Assembly: GCA_009925045.1 (NCBI GenBank)
Contig: RFQK01000076.1
Coordinates: 1-7,234, forward strand
Direction: 5' to 3'
Length of the DNA stretch: 7,234 nucleotides
Source: Methylococcaceae bacterium
GTDB taxonomy: Bacteria > Pseudomonadota > Gammaproteobacteria > Methylococcales > Methylomonadaceae
The notes beneath the pieces were generated by a model that saw only the letters and a list, made by a program, of their open reading frames with translations, ran no database searches and was not told the origin of the DNA. Positions 1 through 5,321 of this stretch are shown here, in pieces; positions within the stretch are counted from its first letter, which is position 1; each line of letters starts with the position of its first letter. The position numbers and the translations under genes are program-made.

Positions 1-38
1 AGTTCGCTGACAATTTCGCGAGGGGTCATTTGACTCAT
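1..38 (-). CDS. hslU: HslU, ATPase subunit of the HslUV protease (5' end only)
   Basis: Only the first 12 complete codons are in the window, and the gene continues past the left edge. The peptide begins MSQMTPREIVSEL, which matches the highly conserved start of HslU, the AAA+ unfoldase that feeds substrates into the HslV peptidase chamber in the cytoplasm. The ATG lies 4 bp after the hslV stop codon, so the two genes are almost certainly one operon in the usual hslV-hslU order. An AAGAG stretch inside the last hslV codons, about 7 bases before the ATG, can act as ribosome binding site. A second in-frame ATG lies three codons in (M4). Identification rests on a short peptide, but the position directly after hslV makes it secure. 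Confidence 0.93.
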   Translation of the reverse strand, partial: MSQMTPREIVSE

Positions 39-42
39 GGTT

Positions 43-597
43 TTACTCTTGCGGTTGCGCGTCTAATTCTTCGATACGTAAATTATGGTTGGTGTAAATA
101 CAAATTTCCGCCGCTATGTTCAAGGATTTTTCAACAATCTCCCGAGCGCTTAAATCCGTGTTCTCCAATAAAGCTCTGGCTGCGCTTTGAGCAAACGGTC
201 CGCCTGAGCCAATTGCCATAAAATCGTGTTCAGGTTCGATGACATCACCATTCCCAGAAATAATCAAAGAGGTTTTAGCGTCAGCGATAATCAGCATTGC
301 TTCCATTTTGCGTAAGGCTCGGTCAGTGCGCCAATCCTTCGCCATATCCACGGCCGCACGGGTTAGATTACCTCTATGTTTTTCCAGTTTGGCTTCAAAC
401 AGCTCAAACAGCGTAAAGGCGTCAGCAGTTGCACCCGCAAAACCGGCTATCACTTGGTCATGATATAAGCGACGAACTTTGCGAGCATTACCTTTCATCA
501 CCGTATTGCCCAGTGTGACTTGGCCATCGCCGCCAATAACAACCTTATCGCCCCGCCGTACTGAGAGGATGGTAGTGCCCCTGATATTCATGCTCAT
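43..597 (-). CDS. hslV: HslV, peptidase subunit of the HslUV (ClpQY) protease
   Basis: This 184-residue protein is the proteasome-like threonine peptidase that forms a double ring capped by HslU and degrades misfolded and regulatory proteins in the cytoplasm. The first residues read [15 protein letters not shown]. The catalytic nucleophile is the first Thr of the GTT motif (T8), so a seven-residue leader must be removed; in E. coli HslV the Thr directly follows the initiator Met. Counting from that Thr, the family residues D17 and K33 are in place (full-length D24 and K40), as are the [33 protein letters not shown] and [17 protein letters not shown] blocks. Length is normal. A second ATG (589-591, M3) would shorten the leader to five residues; neither start has a clear Shine-Dalgarno. 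It is followed 4 bp later by hslU. Confidence 0.97.
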   Translation of the reverse strand: MSMNIRGTTILSVRRGDKVVIGGDGQVTLGNTVMKGNARKVRRLYHDQVIAGFAGATADAFTLFELFEAKLEKHRGNLTRAAVDMAKDWRTDRALRKMEAMLIIADAKTSLIISGNGDVIEPEHDFMAIGSGGPFAQSAARALLENTDLSAREIVEKSLNIAAEICIYTNHNLRIEELDAQPQE

Positions 598-661
598 TGA
601 CTAAAGCTATCTCGTTACAAACGGTTAATGATACATGGTCTAAATAGTAAAGGACCAGCAG

Positions 662-700
662 TTATTCGCAAATGTATGTTCGGCGTTGAAATGTCAAATA
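662..700 (-). promoter_or_regulatory. Candidate sigma70-type promoter for hslVU
   Basis: On the minus strand the intergenic region contains a perfect TTGACA hexamer near 692-697, followed after 15 bases by TACATT (4 of 6 to TATAAT). The 15 bp spacer is short. I looked for a heat-shock sigma32 promoter, which drives hslVU in E. coli. I found only a partial -10-like GACCATGT at about 632-639, with no CTTGAAA-type -35 at the right distance. This is inference from motif matching only. Confidence 0.3.
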
Positions 701-713
701 AAACTGGTAAAGT
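686..713 (+). promoter_or_regulatory. Candidate sigma70-type promoter for the exported protein at 757
   Basis: TTGAAA (686-691) and TAAAGT (708-713) are separated by 16 bp and match the -35 and -10 consensus at 5 of 6 and 4 of 6 positions. They sit about 45 bases upstream of the start codon at 757. They overlap the candidate hslVU promoter on the other strand, so the two divergent units may share a promoter region. Motif matching only. Confidence 0.35.
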
Positions 714-756
714 GAGGTAGGTATCCCTAATTACAATAACAATCAAGAGGTCGCCC

Positions 757-1218
757 ATGCTAAGAGTACTTCATCTTAAATCCTTGTTTTTAGTTGTCAC
801 ACTGGCTTTTGCCGGTCAGGCAATGGCAGTGAAACCGAATGAGGAAGAGCCTAAGGAATGTAAAAAACCTAAATTCAGAGATTTTGTACCGGCTCACAAA
901 GCTGAGGTGGCCCCTGAATCTGAGCTAAGTTTCCATGTATCTAGAGGTGCGGCTCTTACCAGCATAAGCGCTGAGGCACACGGCGAACCGGTTGCCCTAG
1001 AAGTGGTAAACCGTAAAACCTATATTTCTGCCAAAGCCAAATTACCCGCTAATTTAAGAGACGGCTTTGTGCGTATTACTGTCAATGCCCGCGCTGAAGA
1101 AGGTGATTGTTTGGGACAAGACGGCTGGTTAATCAAAGTGGTTGATTCAGCTCCAGTGACTGCGGCTGAACAGAATGCATCTGAAGCAAGCGAAAAACCT
1201 GTGGAACCCGTGAAATAA
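757..1218 (+). CDS. Small exported protein of unknown function with two cysteines
   Basis: I do not recognise a named family. The 153-residue product starts with a basic tip and a hydrophobic stretch ending in AMA, a standard Sec signal peptide with probable cleavage after A24, so it should be periplasmic or secreted. The mature part (about 129 residues) begins with a charged, Pro/Glu/Lys-rich segment (about 25-50). It continues with alternating polar/hydrophobic residues (about 55-130) that look like a small all-beta, Ig-like sandwich. It ends in a Glu/Ala/Pro-rich tail. C35 and C118 flank the predicted beta region and could form one disulfide. The start is supported by AAGAGG (745-750) six bases before the ATG. 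It stands alone between divergent hslVU and the downstream cation channel, with its own candidate promoter. The fold and disulfide are inference. Confidence 0.8.
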   Translation: MLRVLHLKSLFLVVTLAFAGQAMAVKPNEEEPKECKKPKFRDFVPAHKAEVAPESELSFHVSRGAALTSISAEAHGEPVALEVVNRKTYISAKAKLPANLRDGFVRITVNARAEEGDCLGQDGWLIKVVDSAPVTAAEQNASEASEKPVEPVK

Positions 1219-1252
1219 TTGTTTTTTAGGTTTTTTCCTAAGCTGAACTAAC

Positions 1253-1279
1253 GATAATCATTTAAAATCATTGATTATC
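1253..1279 (+). promoter_or_regulatory. AT-rich inverted repeat around a -10-like element, possible operator
   Basis: GATAATCA (1253-1260) and TGATTATC (1272-1279) form perfect 8 bp arms with an 11-base centre. The centre contains TAAAAT (1263-1268), a 5-of-6 match to a sigma70 -10 box, but no good -35 is visible upstream. The heptamer AATCATT also occurs twice, at 1256-1262 and 1266-1272, exactly 10 bp apart. No T-run follows, so this is not a rho-independent terminator. Its position upstream of the channel gene suggests a regulator site over the promoter. Part of it resembles Fur-type hexamers, but it is not a proper Fur box. Confidence 0.35.
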
Positions 1280-1312
1280 TGCCTGGCAAAGCCTTAGGGT
1301 GAACACCAGCCT

Positions 1313-2521
1313 ATGAAGCGTCGCAAATTAGTGACGTCTTTGGTGCATAAGCAGCATATGGTCGAGTTACATACGCTACTTAAAAGACTGTCCTCTGCAG
1401 AAGTGGGCAGTATTTTGACGGCTCTGAGTCTGGAAGACGCCCAAATCGTCTGGGAACAAATCACCGAATCGCGACAAGATGACGTTTTATGGGAAATCTC
1501 AGACACACTGCGTGAGTCCTTAGTGGGAGATCGGGAACCACATTGTGGTGACGGTCATATCAATGCCTATGAACTGGTCAACGGCTTACTGTCTAAAGTC
1601 AATATTACCTGTCGTGAAGATCTAAAAAAAATAAAACCAATCTGGGTGGATCTGTTAGCACCGAGTAAAGCTCAAAGGGTGCTGATTGGCCAACACTATG
1701 GATTGGATCTGCCTGATCCCACTGAGTTGACAGACTTAGAGGCGAGTGCGCGTTTTTACGTCGAACAAGACCAGGATGAAATTCATATCCATTCAGATTT
1801 TCTGCTAGACCGCGAAGGTAATGCTCGCAGCGTACCTGTGGCTTTTGTGCTGCGCGGTGATACCTTGTTTTCGGTGCGTGCAGAAGAATTACCGGTATTC
1901 CGACTGCAACGATTACGTGCCAGAACCCAGCCCGGATTCGTTTCTGACAGTCGAGACATGTTGTTAGATTTATACAGTGCTGAGGCCGAATATTCAGCTG
2001 ACTCCCTGGAAAATATCTATACCGAACTGGAAACAGTGAGTCGAAAGGTGCTTAGCCAAACCATGACCGACGAAGAAGCGGCCAGAACCCTGGCTGATAT
2101 TGCTGAAGAAGAGGATTTGAACGGCCGTATTCGTCGAAATATGCTGGATACGCAAAGAGCAGTGTCTTTTTTACTGCGTCGTAAGCTGTTGACCCCGACT
2201 CAACTTGAGGACGCGCAACAAATTCTCCGCGACATCGAGTCTTTGAATAGTCATACCGCGTTTTTGTTCGACAAAATCAACTTCTTAATGGATGCCACGG
2301 TCGGTTTCATTAATATTAACCAAAATAAAGTCATTAAGATTTTCTCGGTTGCTTCCGTTGCCTTATTACCGCCAACTTTAATCGCCAGTATTTATGGTAT
2401 GAATTTCGAGTTCATGCCCGAATTGCTTTGGGAACACGGTTATTCATTTGCACTGGGCTTAATGGTATTTTCAGTGCTGATTCCCTATCTGTTTTTCCGC
2501 CGCAAAGGCTGGCTGCGTTAG
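1313..2521 (+). CDS. CorA-family divalent cation channel with an N-terminal MgtE_N-like domain
   Basis: The 402-residue protein ends in the CorA signature. YGMNFEFMPEL places the GMN selectivity motif at residues 362-364, between TM1 (about 343-362, with the kinked LLPPTLIASI run) and TM2 (about 377-395); a basic C-terminal tail RRKGWLR follows. Residues about 105-340 are the cytoplasmic CorA domain, starting with the typical PIWVDLLAPS segment and including a long Glu/Arg-rich stalk helix. The family forms pentameric inner-membrane channels for Mg2+, Co2+ or Ni2+. The extra N-terminal 100 residues explain the length, as E. coli CorA is 316 aa. Within them HMVELHTLLKRLSSAEVGSI and the following helices (about 15-70) resemble the superhelical N domain of MgtE, which senses Mg2+. 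AGGGTGA (1296-1302) lies 10 bases before the ATG. It is followed after 3 bp by the sugar kinase gene. The ion transported cannot be read from the sequence. Confidence 0.92.
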   Translation: MKRRKLVTSLVHKQHMVELHTLLKRLSSAEVGSILTALSLEDAQIVWEQITESRQDDVLWEISDTLRESLVGDREPHCGDGHINAYELVNGLLSKVNITCREDLKKIKPIWVDLLAPSKAQRVLIGQHYGLDLPDPTELTDLEASARFYVEQDQDEIHIHSDFLLDREGNARSVPVAFVLRGDTLFSVRAEELPVFRLQRLRARTQPGFVSDSRDMLLDLYSAEAEYSADSLENIYTELETVSRKVLSQTMTDEEAARTLADIAEEEDLNGRIRRNMLDTQRAVSFLLRRKLLTPTQLEDAQQILRDIESLNSHTAFLFDKINFLMDATVGFININQNKVIKIFSVASVALLPPTLIASIYGMNFEFMPELLWEHGYSFALGLMVFSVLIPYLFFRRKGWLR

Positions 2522-2524
2522 GCC

Positions 2525-3406
2525 ATGTCTTCACCTAAGATTGCAGTTTTAGGTGAAGTCTTATTTGACAGCTTTGCCGATGGTGTTGAGGTTTTAGGTG
2601 GCGCCCCCTTCAATGTAGCCTGGCATTTGCAGGCTTTTCAGCAGCCAGTTATCTTGATGAGTCGCATCGGTCAAGATTCGTCCGGTAACAAAGTCCAGAA
2701 TGCTATCCACGCTTGGGGGATGAACAGCGAATGCTTGCAGCGCGATCCAGTTTATCCGACCGGTCGTGTGGCAATCACCTTGCTTGAGGGCGAACCGCAA
2801 TACAGTATTCTGGATAATCAGGCCTATGATTATATTGATTTCTCCTTACTGACGCCGCCTCAGTCGGAATGGCTTTACCACGGGAGTTTAGCCTTGCGTC
2901 ATGCCTCTGCTATGGAGGGTTTCCTGCAATGGCGACCAAGCTATCCGGGTAAAATTTTCTTCGATGTTAACCTACGAGCTCCTTGGTGGAGTCAGCAGCA
3001 ATTGCAAGCTTTGCTCCACGGGGTTGATTGGCTGAAATTAAACCAAGATGAACTTGCACAACTCCAGCCTGCAGGGGCCAATATTCAGGATCAGCTACAA
3101 AGTTTGTTTGAAACGTTTGGTCTTAGCGCGATTCTCCTAACCCAAGGGGCTGATGGCGCCCAACTCCATACCGCTGACGGCAAGATTTTTAAGGCAAGCC
3201 CTCAGGCGGCGTCTAAAATAGTCGATACCGTGGGGGCAGGAGATGCATTTTCAGCTATTTGTCTGCTCGGTTTAATCAATGACTGGCCCTATGAGATCAT
3301 CATGGAGAGGGCGCAGGTATTTGCTTCCGCGATATTAACCCAGCGAGGAGCCCTGGTTACACAGCCGGAGTTTTATCAGTCATTCATCCGTCAATGGCGG
3401 TTGTAA
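2525..3406 (+). CDS. PfkB-family carbohydrate kinase, probably fructokinase
   Basis: The 293-residue protein is a ribokinase-fold sugar kinase, which would phosphorylate a sugar with ATP in the cytoplasm. Visible signatures are the N-terminal strand with GEVLFD (10-15), the sugar-site GGAPFNVAWHL (25-35), RIGQDSSG (47-54), DVNLR (147-151), KLNQDE (171-176), LTQGADG (205-211) and the second PfkB signature VDTVGAGDAFSA (233-244) with catalytic base D240. Length is normal. The GGAPFNVAWH form and the overall layout are typical of bacterial fructokinases, but the substrate is inferred and another ketose or nucleoside is possible. The ATG follows the channel gene stop by 3 bp and the only Shine-Dalgarno candidate is TTAGG over that stop, so translation is probably coupled. 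A link between cation transport and an Mg-ATP-dependent kinase is plausible but may be chance. Confidence 0.9.
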   Translation: MSSPKIAVLGEVLFDSFADGVEVLGGAPFNVAWHLQAFQQPVILMSRIGQDSSGNKVQNAIHAWGMNSECLQRDPVYPTGRVAITLLEGEPQYSILDNQAYDYIDFSLLTPPQSEWLYHGSLALRHASAMEGFLQWRPSYPGKIFFDVNLRAPWWSQQQLQALLHGVDWLKLNQDELAQLQPAGANIQDQLQSLFETFGLSAILLTQGADGAQLHTADGKIFKASPQAASKIVDTVGAGDAFSAICLLGLINDWPYEIIMERAQVFASAILTQRGALVTQPEFYQSFIRQWRL

Positions 3407-3440
3407 CAGCAAAAATTAAAAGCAGTATTCACACCATGAT

Positions 3441-3447
3441 AGGAGGT
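3441..3447 (+). promoter_or_regulatory. Consensus ribosome binding site for the exported protein at 3453
   Basis: AGGAGGT is a full match to the anti-Shine-Dalgarno complement, five bases before the ATG. It fixes the start and predicts strong translation. No other gene in the window has so strong a site. Confidence 0.85.
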
Positions 3448-3452
3448 CAATC

Positions 3453-3800
3453 ATGAAAAAAAACCAAGCATGGCTAGTCTTGATATTGTCTGCGGTATTG
3501 TCTTCTGCAGAAGCCGGAACAATTAATCAAGGTATTTGGTCACCGGTAAATTGCGGTGAAAAACCTGTCGCTCCGCTTATTCCGGATAGCGATGTTAAGG
3601 CCTTCAACGCCGCCATGAATCAAATCAATGACTGGCAGAGCAAGGTTAAAGTGTATTTCGAATGCCTGGTGAAAGAGGCTAATGCCGATAACACAATAGT
3701 CGCCGAATCTGCCAATCGTCAGCAGGCCGAACATCAAAAACTGGTTGAGTCACTAAACCAGCAGATAGATGCCGCTGAGAAAAAGCTGAGTAAGAAGTAA
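3453..3800 (+). CDS. Small exported coiled-coil protein of unknown function
   Basis: I do not recognise a named family. The 115-residue product has a clear Sec signal peptide: MKKNQ, a hydrophobic core, and SSAEA with probable cleavage after A21. The mature protein is about 94 residues. A short extended segment with C34 (PVNCGEKPVAPLIP) is followed by mainly helical sequence. The last 40 or so residues are rich in Glu, Gln, Ala and Lys with heptad-like spacing (QKLVESLNQQIDAAEKKL), so a coiled coil is likely. C34 and C71 could form a disulfide in the periplasm. The start is set by the consensus AGGAGGT. It lies 46 bp after the kinase stop and 87 bp before another small exported protein, so the two may be co-expressed. 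Function unknown. Confidence 0.8.
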   Translation: MKKNQAWLVLILSAVLSSAEAGTINQGIWSPVNCGEKPVAPLIPDSDVKAFNAAMNQINDWQSKVKVYFECLVKEANADNTIVAESANRQQAEHQKLVESLNQQIDAAEKKLSKK

Positions 3801-3887
3801 GGGTTTAGAGGGCGAGCATTGCCATCGTCCATGCTGGATGTTAAGCCTGTTATGTCTAAGCTTGAAAATAACGCAGAAGGTAAGAAC

Positions 3888-4295
3888 ATGACCATCAGAT
3901 TTGAAAAATACGGGTTTATCGGGTTGTTAGTGCTGTTTATGAGTGTTACGAATCCCGTTGCAGCAGTGACAGAAACTCAGATGGCGTTAACCACGGAAGC
4001 AACGGGTGATGCTATCGTAAACCTTGAGGCGGCACTAAAAGCAGTGACGGATAACAAGCTGGATCAGGCTCTAAACTATGTTGACGCCACGCGAAGCTCG
4101 GCCAGCGACATCTTGGGCAGGTGTTCGGTTGAAGCAAAAAAAGAACGCGGCGCCAACGCACTGAATAATGCCCGTCGTGAACTTAAGAACGGTGATGCCG
4201 TCGCTGCTGAGGCTTCTTTAAAAGAAGCGATTAAGCTTTTCAAATCGTTACTGATGTCCGTTAATAATACCCAGCAACCTGGCTTGTTTAAGTGA
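3888..4295 (+). CDS. Small exported helical-repeat protein of unknown function
   Basis: I do not recognise a named family. The frame is open from a TTG at 3819 and has an ATG at 3831, but I chose the ATG at 3888. It has AGAAGG (3875-3880) seven bases upstream and directly begins a signal peptide (MTIRFEKYGF, hydrophobic core, NPVAA with probable cleavage after A26). The mature part is about 109 residues and all-helical. It contains two similar helical hairpins, about residues 42-75 and 88-121 of the 135-residue protein. Each has Ala at packing positions and a polar turn (TDNKLDQA and KNGDAVAA), which resembles TPR-like pairs. There is one cysteine, C79, between the hairpins. It probably acts in the periplasm as a binding or scaffold protein; that role is inference. 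It follows the coiled-coil exported protein and precedes the ars operon. Confidence 0.75.
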   Translation: MTIRFEKYGFIGLLVLFMSVTNPVAAVTETQMALTTEATGDAIVNLEAALKAVTDNKLDQALNYVDATRSSASDILGRCSVEAKKERGANALNNARRELKNGDAVAAEASLKEAIKLFKSLLMSVNNTQQPGLFK

Positions 4296-4396
4296 ACCTA
4301 ACTACATCATGTTGGGGTGGCAAGAGAGGTAGGGGTTGGGAAACCCGATATTCCTGATCATACTTAGATCTAATGCTCAATGCCTGCTTGAGAGCA

Positions 4397-4410
4397 GATA
4401 GTCGACTATC
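4397..4410 (+). promoter_or_regulatory. 14 bp perfect palindrome upstream of arsR
   Basis: GATAGTCGACTATC is a perfect 14-base palindrome centred about 48 bp upstream of the centre of the arsR operator candidate and about 60 bp before the arsR start. Perfect palindromes of this length are uncommon by chance and could be a dimer binding site. The regulator is unknown, and it differs in sequence from the repeat beside the -10 box. Confidence 0.4.
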
Positions 4411-4428
4411 ATCGAAGTGAAGTTCTTA

Positions 4429-4457
4429 TTCTGTTAGTTCAATAGTTATTGTATAAT
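4429..4457 (+). promoter_or_regulatory. arsR promoter with overlapping palindromic operator candidate
   Basis: TATAAT (4452-4457) is a perfect -10 hexamer. The hexamer 17 bp upstream (TTCTGT, 4429-4434) is a poor -35. Immediately upstream of the -10, CAATAGTTATTG (4440-4451) is an inverted repeat with 5 bp arms and a 2-base centre. It fills the spacer where ArsR/SmtB-family repressors commonly bind to block RNA polymerase. The transcription start expected about 7 bases after the -10 falls at or next to the arsR ATG (4464). No Shine-Dalgarno is present, so the mRNA is predicted to be leaderless or nearly so. The hexamer and repeat are seen; the function is inferred. Confidence 0.6.
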
Positions 4458-4463
4458 TGCTCT

Positions 4464-4799
4464 ATGAATAAAGAGCTTGCCACTACCCTATTTGAATCTC
4501 TGGCTTCAGGCGTACGCCTGGAGGTTTTCCGCTTACTGGTTAAACATACACCGAATGGCCTAGTTGTCGGTGAAATTGCTAATGCTCTAGCGGTGCCGCC
4601 CACCAATTTGTCGTTTCATCTGAAAGCCATGGCCTATGCGGGTTTAGTCACGGTGACGCAAGAAGGACGCTTTCAACGTTATCGGGCCAATCTAAGCGTG
4701 ATGCAATCGTTAATCGATTATCTGACCGCAGAGTGCTGCGCAGGTCAGCCTGATTGCTGTTTCGATACTTCGGAAGTGACTTGCGCTTCGACTGATTGA
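4464..4799 (+). CDS. arsR: ArsR-family As(III)-responsive transcriptional repressor
   Basis: The 111-residue protein is a winged-helix ArsR/SmtB repressor. The motifs LASGVRLEVFRLLV (13-26), GEIANAL (36-42) and the recognition helix PPTNLSFHLKAMAYAGLV (45-62) are in the usual order, followed by the wing (TVTQEGRFQRYRAN). It lacks the CVC triad of the E. coli/R773 ArsR DNA-binding helix. Instead a C-terminal cluster C91-C92-x5-C98-C99 plus C107 is present. This arrangement resembles Acidithiobacillus ferrooxidans ArsR, in which C95, C96 and C102 bind As(III). Binding would release DNA and derepress the operon. I chose the ATG at 4464; a TTG at 4449 is in frame but lies over the -10 box. It is the first gene of the arsR-arsC-arsI-acr3 unit. 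Confidence 0.93.
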   Translation: MNKELATTLFESLASGVRLEVFRLLVKHTPNGLVVGEIANALAVPPTNLSFHLKAMAYAGLVTVTQEGRFQRYRANLSVMQSLIDYLTAECCAGQPDCCFDTSEVTCASTD

Positions 4800-4821
4800 T
4801 CTTTTAATGGATGATTACACT

Positions 4822-5301
4822 ATGAATGTTTTGTTTCTTTGTACTGGCAACTCATGCCGATCACTGATGGGTGAGGCGATTTTCAATCACCTGGCTCCAG
4901 AAGGATGGCATGCCATTAGCGCAGGCAGTAAACCCATTGGCAGACTCAACAGTGATGCAGTGGCGTTACTGGAAGAAAAAGGCATTTCGACTGCTGGTTA
5001 CTACAGCAAGTCCTGGAATGATTTGCCAGCGATACCGGATGTTGTGATTAGCGTGTGTGGTAACGCCGCCAATGAGACGTGCCCAGCTTATCTCGGCCCT
5101 GTCTTGCGCAGTCATTGGGGGGTTGAAGACCCTGCGCATGTTGAAGGCACCACAGAAGAAATCAAAGTAGCTTTTGAAACAGCCTACGGCATTTTGCTTT
5201 ACCGCATCGAACAGTTTCTCGCCTTACCGCTTGAACAATTGAAAAAAAATCCTGAACACCTTAAAGCAGAGATGGATCGTATCGGCACCCTATTGCCTTA
5301 A
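4822..5301 (+). CDS. arsC: Arsenate reductase, low-molecular-weight phosphatase type
   Basis: The enzyme reduces As(V) to As(III) in the cytoplasm for export by Acr3. From the chosen start it has 159 residues and begins MNVLFLCTGNSCRS. C7-x5-R13-S14 is the P-loop of the LMW protein tyrosine phosphatase fold. C79 and C87 in SVCGNAANETCP are the resolving cysteines of thioredoxin-linked ArsC, and WGVEDPA carries the catalytic Asp-Pro (D103). The 8-residue Cys-Cys spacing, rather than 7 as in the S. aureus enzyme, is usual in proteobacterial forms as I recall them. Whether thioredoxin or glutaredoxin is the electron donor cannot be read here. The ATG at 4822 has GGATGA seven bases upstream and matches the family start. 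An in-frame ATG at 4807 would add MDDYT. It lies 22 bp after arsR. Confidence 0.93.
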   Translation: MNVLFLCTGNSCRSLMGEAIFNHLAPEGWHAISAGSKPIGRLNSDAVALLEEKGISTAGYYSKSWNDLPAIPDVVISVCGNAANETCPAYLGPVLRSHWGVEDPAHVEGTTEEIKVAFETAYGILLYRIEQFLALPLEQLKKNPEHLKAEMDRIGTLLP

Positions 5302-5321
5302 CCAAGCCAAAAGCTATGACG

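Noticed and set aside
30..463. Two plus-strand open frames (30-221 and 239-463) across the left end.
   Set aside because: They lie entirely opposite the well-conserved hslV gene, have no recognisable protein features and no ribosome site; antisense shadows.
632..639. Minus-strand GACCATGT as a sigma32 heat-shock -10 for hslVU.
   Set aside because: Only a partial match, and no CTTGAAA-like -35 is found 13-17 bp upstream.
1226..1241. TTAGG-T6-CCTAA hairpin after the first exported protein, considered as a terminator.
   Set aside because: The stem is only 5 bp and the T-run is in the loop and upstream, not after the stem, so it does not fit a rho-independent terminator on either strand.
1294..1506. 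Minus-strand open frame over the start of the channel gene.
   Set aside because: Shadow of the CorA-family coding sequence; low-complexity Ser/Cys translation without family resemblance.
3819..3887. N-terminal extension of the second helical exported protein from TTG 3819 or ATG 3831.
   Set aside because: The extension would bury the signal peptide behind more than 19 polar residues and lacks a ribosome site, whereas ATG 3888 has AGAAGG at proper spacing.
4333..4346. GGGTT/AACCC hairpin with GGGA loop, considered as a terminator before the ars operon.
   Set aside because: It has only five base pairs and no T-run follows; at best a weak RNA structure.
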